This document shows, piece by piece, positions 62,716 through 64,000 of a stretch of DNA of 64,000 nt (positions are counted from its first letter, which is position 1; the number at the start of each line of letters is the position of its first letter). The notes beneath the pieces were generated by a model. It saw only the letters and a program-made list of their open reading frames with translations, was not told the origin of the DNA and ran no database searches. Source of the stretch: CAYUQT01 sp964596165 (GTDB lineage: Bacteria; Planctomycetota; Phycisphaerae; UBA1845; JAFGLZ01); the NCBI GenBank assembly GCA_964596165.1, contig CAZQTW010000021.1, forward strand, positions 1-64,000. Direction: 5' to 3'. The translations under genes and the position numbers were made by a program.

Positions 62716-63729
62716 TCAGTCCGCGACCTGATAGAGATTGGCCGGCCCAAGATGCTTCGGCCAAAGGCCCGTTTCAAAGAGAAACTGCCGGACATGCGTG
62801 CATAGGTGGCACTTGCTTGCGTACCCGTTTGGCAAAGGCGTGTAACCGTGCGATTGGGCGAGGTGGAGAAGCCCCAGCGGGCCGTCGTCAACCAGCGGAG
62901 CCAAGATCGGTTCGTCCTGCCAACCGACCGCCAGCCTGCTCCACATCTCGTCGAGGGGTTCGGCGCGGGCATTCCCCAGGAGAATCCCACTGCAGACACC
63001 CGGAAAGACGGAACCATCAGGCCCTACATGGACGTGCTTGCTCTTGAGCAGTTCCGCAATGCAGTGTTGCCCGGAGAAGTGATCAGGGGGATACAGCCCC
63101 AGCAGCGGCGCAATCGTGAACGCTGCTCGCCCCGTCAGTCGCTCGGGATGTCGGTGGAGCGAATCAACGTATGCCTCGCGCCGCCTCCCCACGTCGTCCG
63201 GATACGCCGCCCAAACAGGATCGGCTCGAACGGCATCCTCCCACCGTAGTCTCACACCCTGTGGCCCGAAAACCTCGCGAGCGATCCGAACACAACGAAG
63301 GACAGGACCGAGAGGCACGAACTCCTGGTGGAACACATCCGTGGATATGTCCAGTCGGGGAACGCCGAGCGACCGCAGCATCTCAAGTCGCTCGCGCGTC
63401 ATGTCGTCGTCGGCAGCCCAGAAGGCGTTCGTCTCCACCTTCTGAGGGCGGGGCAGATCGGCGTGATTCGCGGCCTGAAGAATGGCTACCAGATTCTCGA
63501 ATCGCCCGAAGGGCTCCCCCCCCGTCAGGTGGACCTGAATGCGACGTCCGTCTTTGGCGGCCACTCGGTCAAGCTGACCCCAGAACGCCACCGCATCGTC
63601 CGGCGCGAGCGCCCCCCCCTGCTCAGGCGATCCGCAAACGTAGCAAAACACGCACCGCGCGTTGCACCACCAGGTTGTCAACAGCCCGGCGAAACGCCAG
63701 GCGCGCAGTTCTTTTCTTGGAGCTTGCAT
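62716..63729 (-). CDS. Radical SAM protein with SPASM-like C-terminal cysteines
   Basis: 337 residues. The cluster motif CNARCVFCYVC (CxxxCxxC) near residue 22 binds 4Fe-4S and SAM; QVHLTGGEPFGRFENLVAI is the GGEP motif and KVETNAFWA the next strand. The C-terminal third has additional Cys (SGQHCIAEL, FPGVCSGILLGNA, KCHLCTHVRQFL) set like an auxiliary cluster of SPASM or Twitch proteins, which modify peptides or mature enzymes such as Cys-type sulfatases. It has a TATAAT box upstream. The substrate cannot be read; the sulfatase at 56804 is a possible but unproven client. Confidence 0.8.
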   Translation of the reverse strand: MQAPRKELRAWRFAGLLTTWWCNARCVFCYVCGSPEQGGALAPDDAVAFWGQLDRVAAKDGRRIQVHLTGGEPFGRFENLVAILQAANHADLPRPQKVETNAFWAADDDMTRERLEMLRSLGVPRLDISTDVFHQEFVPLGPVLRCVRIAREVFGPQGVRLRWEDAVRADPVWAAYPDDVGRRREAYVDSLHRHPERLTGRAAFTIAPLLGLYPPDHFSGQHCIAELLKSKHVHVGPDGSVFPGVCSGILLGNARAEPLDEMWSRLAVGWQDEPILAPLVDDGPLGLLHLAQSHGYTPLPNGYASKCHLCTHVRQFLFETGLWPKHLGPANLYQVAD

Positions 63730-63758
63730 GTCGGGCGTTCCCGGAGTCGCCGAGGTCC

Positions 63759-63764
63759 ATTATA
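63759..63764 (-). promoter_or_regulatory. Perfect -10 box before the radical SAM gene
   Basis: On the reverse strand TATAAT lies at 63764-63759, about 30 bases before the start codon at 63729, but no good -35 box is present and the region overlaps the end of the upstream gene (stop at 63767). Confidence 0.35.
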
Positions 63765-63766
63765 CG

Positions 63767-64000
63767 TTATTGACACGATGTGCGTTCAGCCGACGACGCC
63801 GTCGCTCCGGCCCGCGTGTGGGAGGCTTCGGAAGGGGAAACCAGCGTCCATGCCCGATCGGGAGGCGTGGTCCTTCGGACAATGGGTCCCCACCACAATC
63901 GAAACGCCCAGCGCAGATTCTCGACCGCCGTCCTGGCCAGGGCGTACATCCCCACCAGTTGCACGCCGGCCTCTATTAGGAACAGCCGCCGCGACGGCTT
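63767..64000 (-). CDS. Partial C-terminal end of an unidentified protein
   Basis: Open frame running in from the right edge: KPSRRLFLIEAGVQLVGMYA, TAVENLRWAFRLWWGPIVRR then TTPPDRAWTLVSPSEA, ending at 63767. About 77 residues are visible. One mildly hydrophobic stretch and a basic region; I do not recognise a family. It could be the end of a membrane-associated protein. It is 37 bp upstream of the radical SAM gene on the same strand. Confidence 0.4.
   Translation of the reverse strand, partial: KPSRRLFLIEAGVQLVGMYALARTAVENLRWAFRLWWGPIVRRTTPPDRAWTLVSPSEASHTRAGATASSAERTSCQ

Noticed and set aside
1..64000. CRISPR arrays, prophage or defence islands
   Set aside because: I found no regularly spaced repeat array longer than two units, no phage structural gene and no restriction or known defence gene.

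Overview
The window looks like chromosome of a planctomycete, probably a Phycisphaerae-type anaerobe or facultative anaerobe. GC is high, around 60 percent by eye. The reasons are a PEP-CTERM surface protein, a Tat-exported Gfo/Idh oxidoreductase, a Tat-exported Cys-type sulfatase, a uroporphyrinogen-decarboxylase-like methyltransferase, several TIM-barrel sugar isomerases, an HTH-receiver fusion regulator, a conserved planctomycete-type secreted protein and a one-chain pyruvate:ferredoxin oxidoreductase. The taxonomic call is inference from gene content only.

Layout. 1-54: outer end of an insertion sequence with two 20-bp direct repeats, cut by the window edge. 410-1280: a secreted 3D-domain protein, tRNA-Cys and a STAS protein. 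1427-6085: a secreted S41 protease and a GH42-like glycosidase. 6292-6885: HTH-receiver regulator. 7098-12525: forward block of a cupin sugar isomerase, a TIM-barrel isomerase, a sodium:solute symporter and an APC permease, with a promoter before the first gene. 12571-16273: DUF1844 protein, RluA-type pseudouridine synthase, a small exported protein and a nucleotide-sugar dehydrogenase. 16575-18706: a metzincin lipoprotein and a PEP-CTERM C39-like peptidase, convergent. 19005-25514: a tightly overlapped reverse operon of six polysaccharide genes. 25790-28267: a broken sialidase, a phosphotriesterase-family hydrolase and a secreted conserved protein. 28404-31985: nifJ with promoter and a very strong terminator. 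32124-35737: a broken higA antitoxin, an agarase-like glycosidase and an enolase-superfamily sugar-acid dehydratase. 35804-38601: a GT39-type membrane glycosyltransferase and a DPM1-like glycosyltransferase. 38837-43715: reverse group comEC, small-molecule kinase, DegT aminotransferase. 43978-46572: DAHP synthase and serS, the latter preceded by a 119-bp inverted-repeat element. 46970-50603: divergent beta-propeller and Gfo/Idh oxidoreductase. 50704-54000: HlyD/ABC export system. 54150-60795: isomerase, UroD-like methyltransferase, a membrane-protein remnant, sulfatase, SGNH hydrolase and a lone transketolase C-terminal subunit. 61014-64000: a second GT39-type protein, a radical SAM protein and a partial gene at the edge.

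Together the genes describe breakdown and uptake of complex, partly sulfated sugars (GH42-like, agarase-like, sulfatase, SGNH esterase, sialidase relic, isomerases, dehydratase, symporter), fermentative pyruvate oxidation, and heavy investment in surface glycans. I did not find a CRISPR array, a defence island, a prophage or an obviously new multi-gene machine. The best leads are the structured repeat directly before serS, the comEC-kinase-aminotransferase overlap group, the three genes broken by frame changes, and the radical SAM protein with extra C-terminal cysteines. All family names come from reading motifs; no database search was possible.
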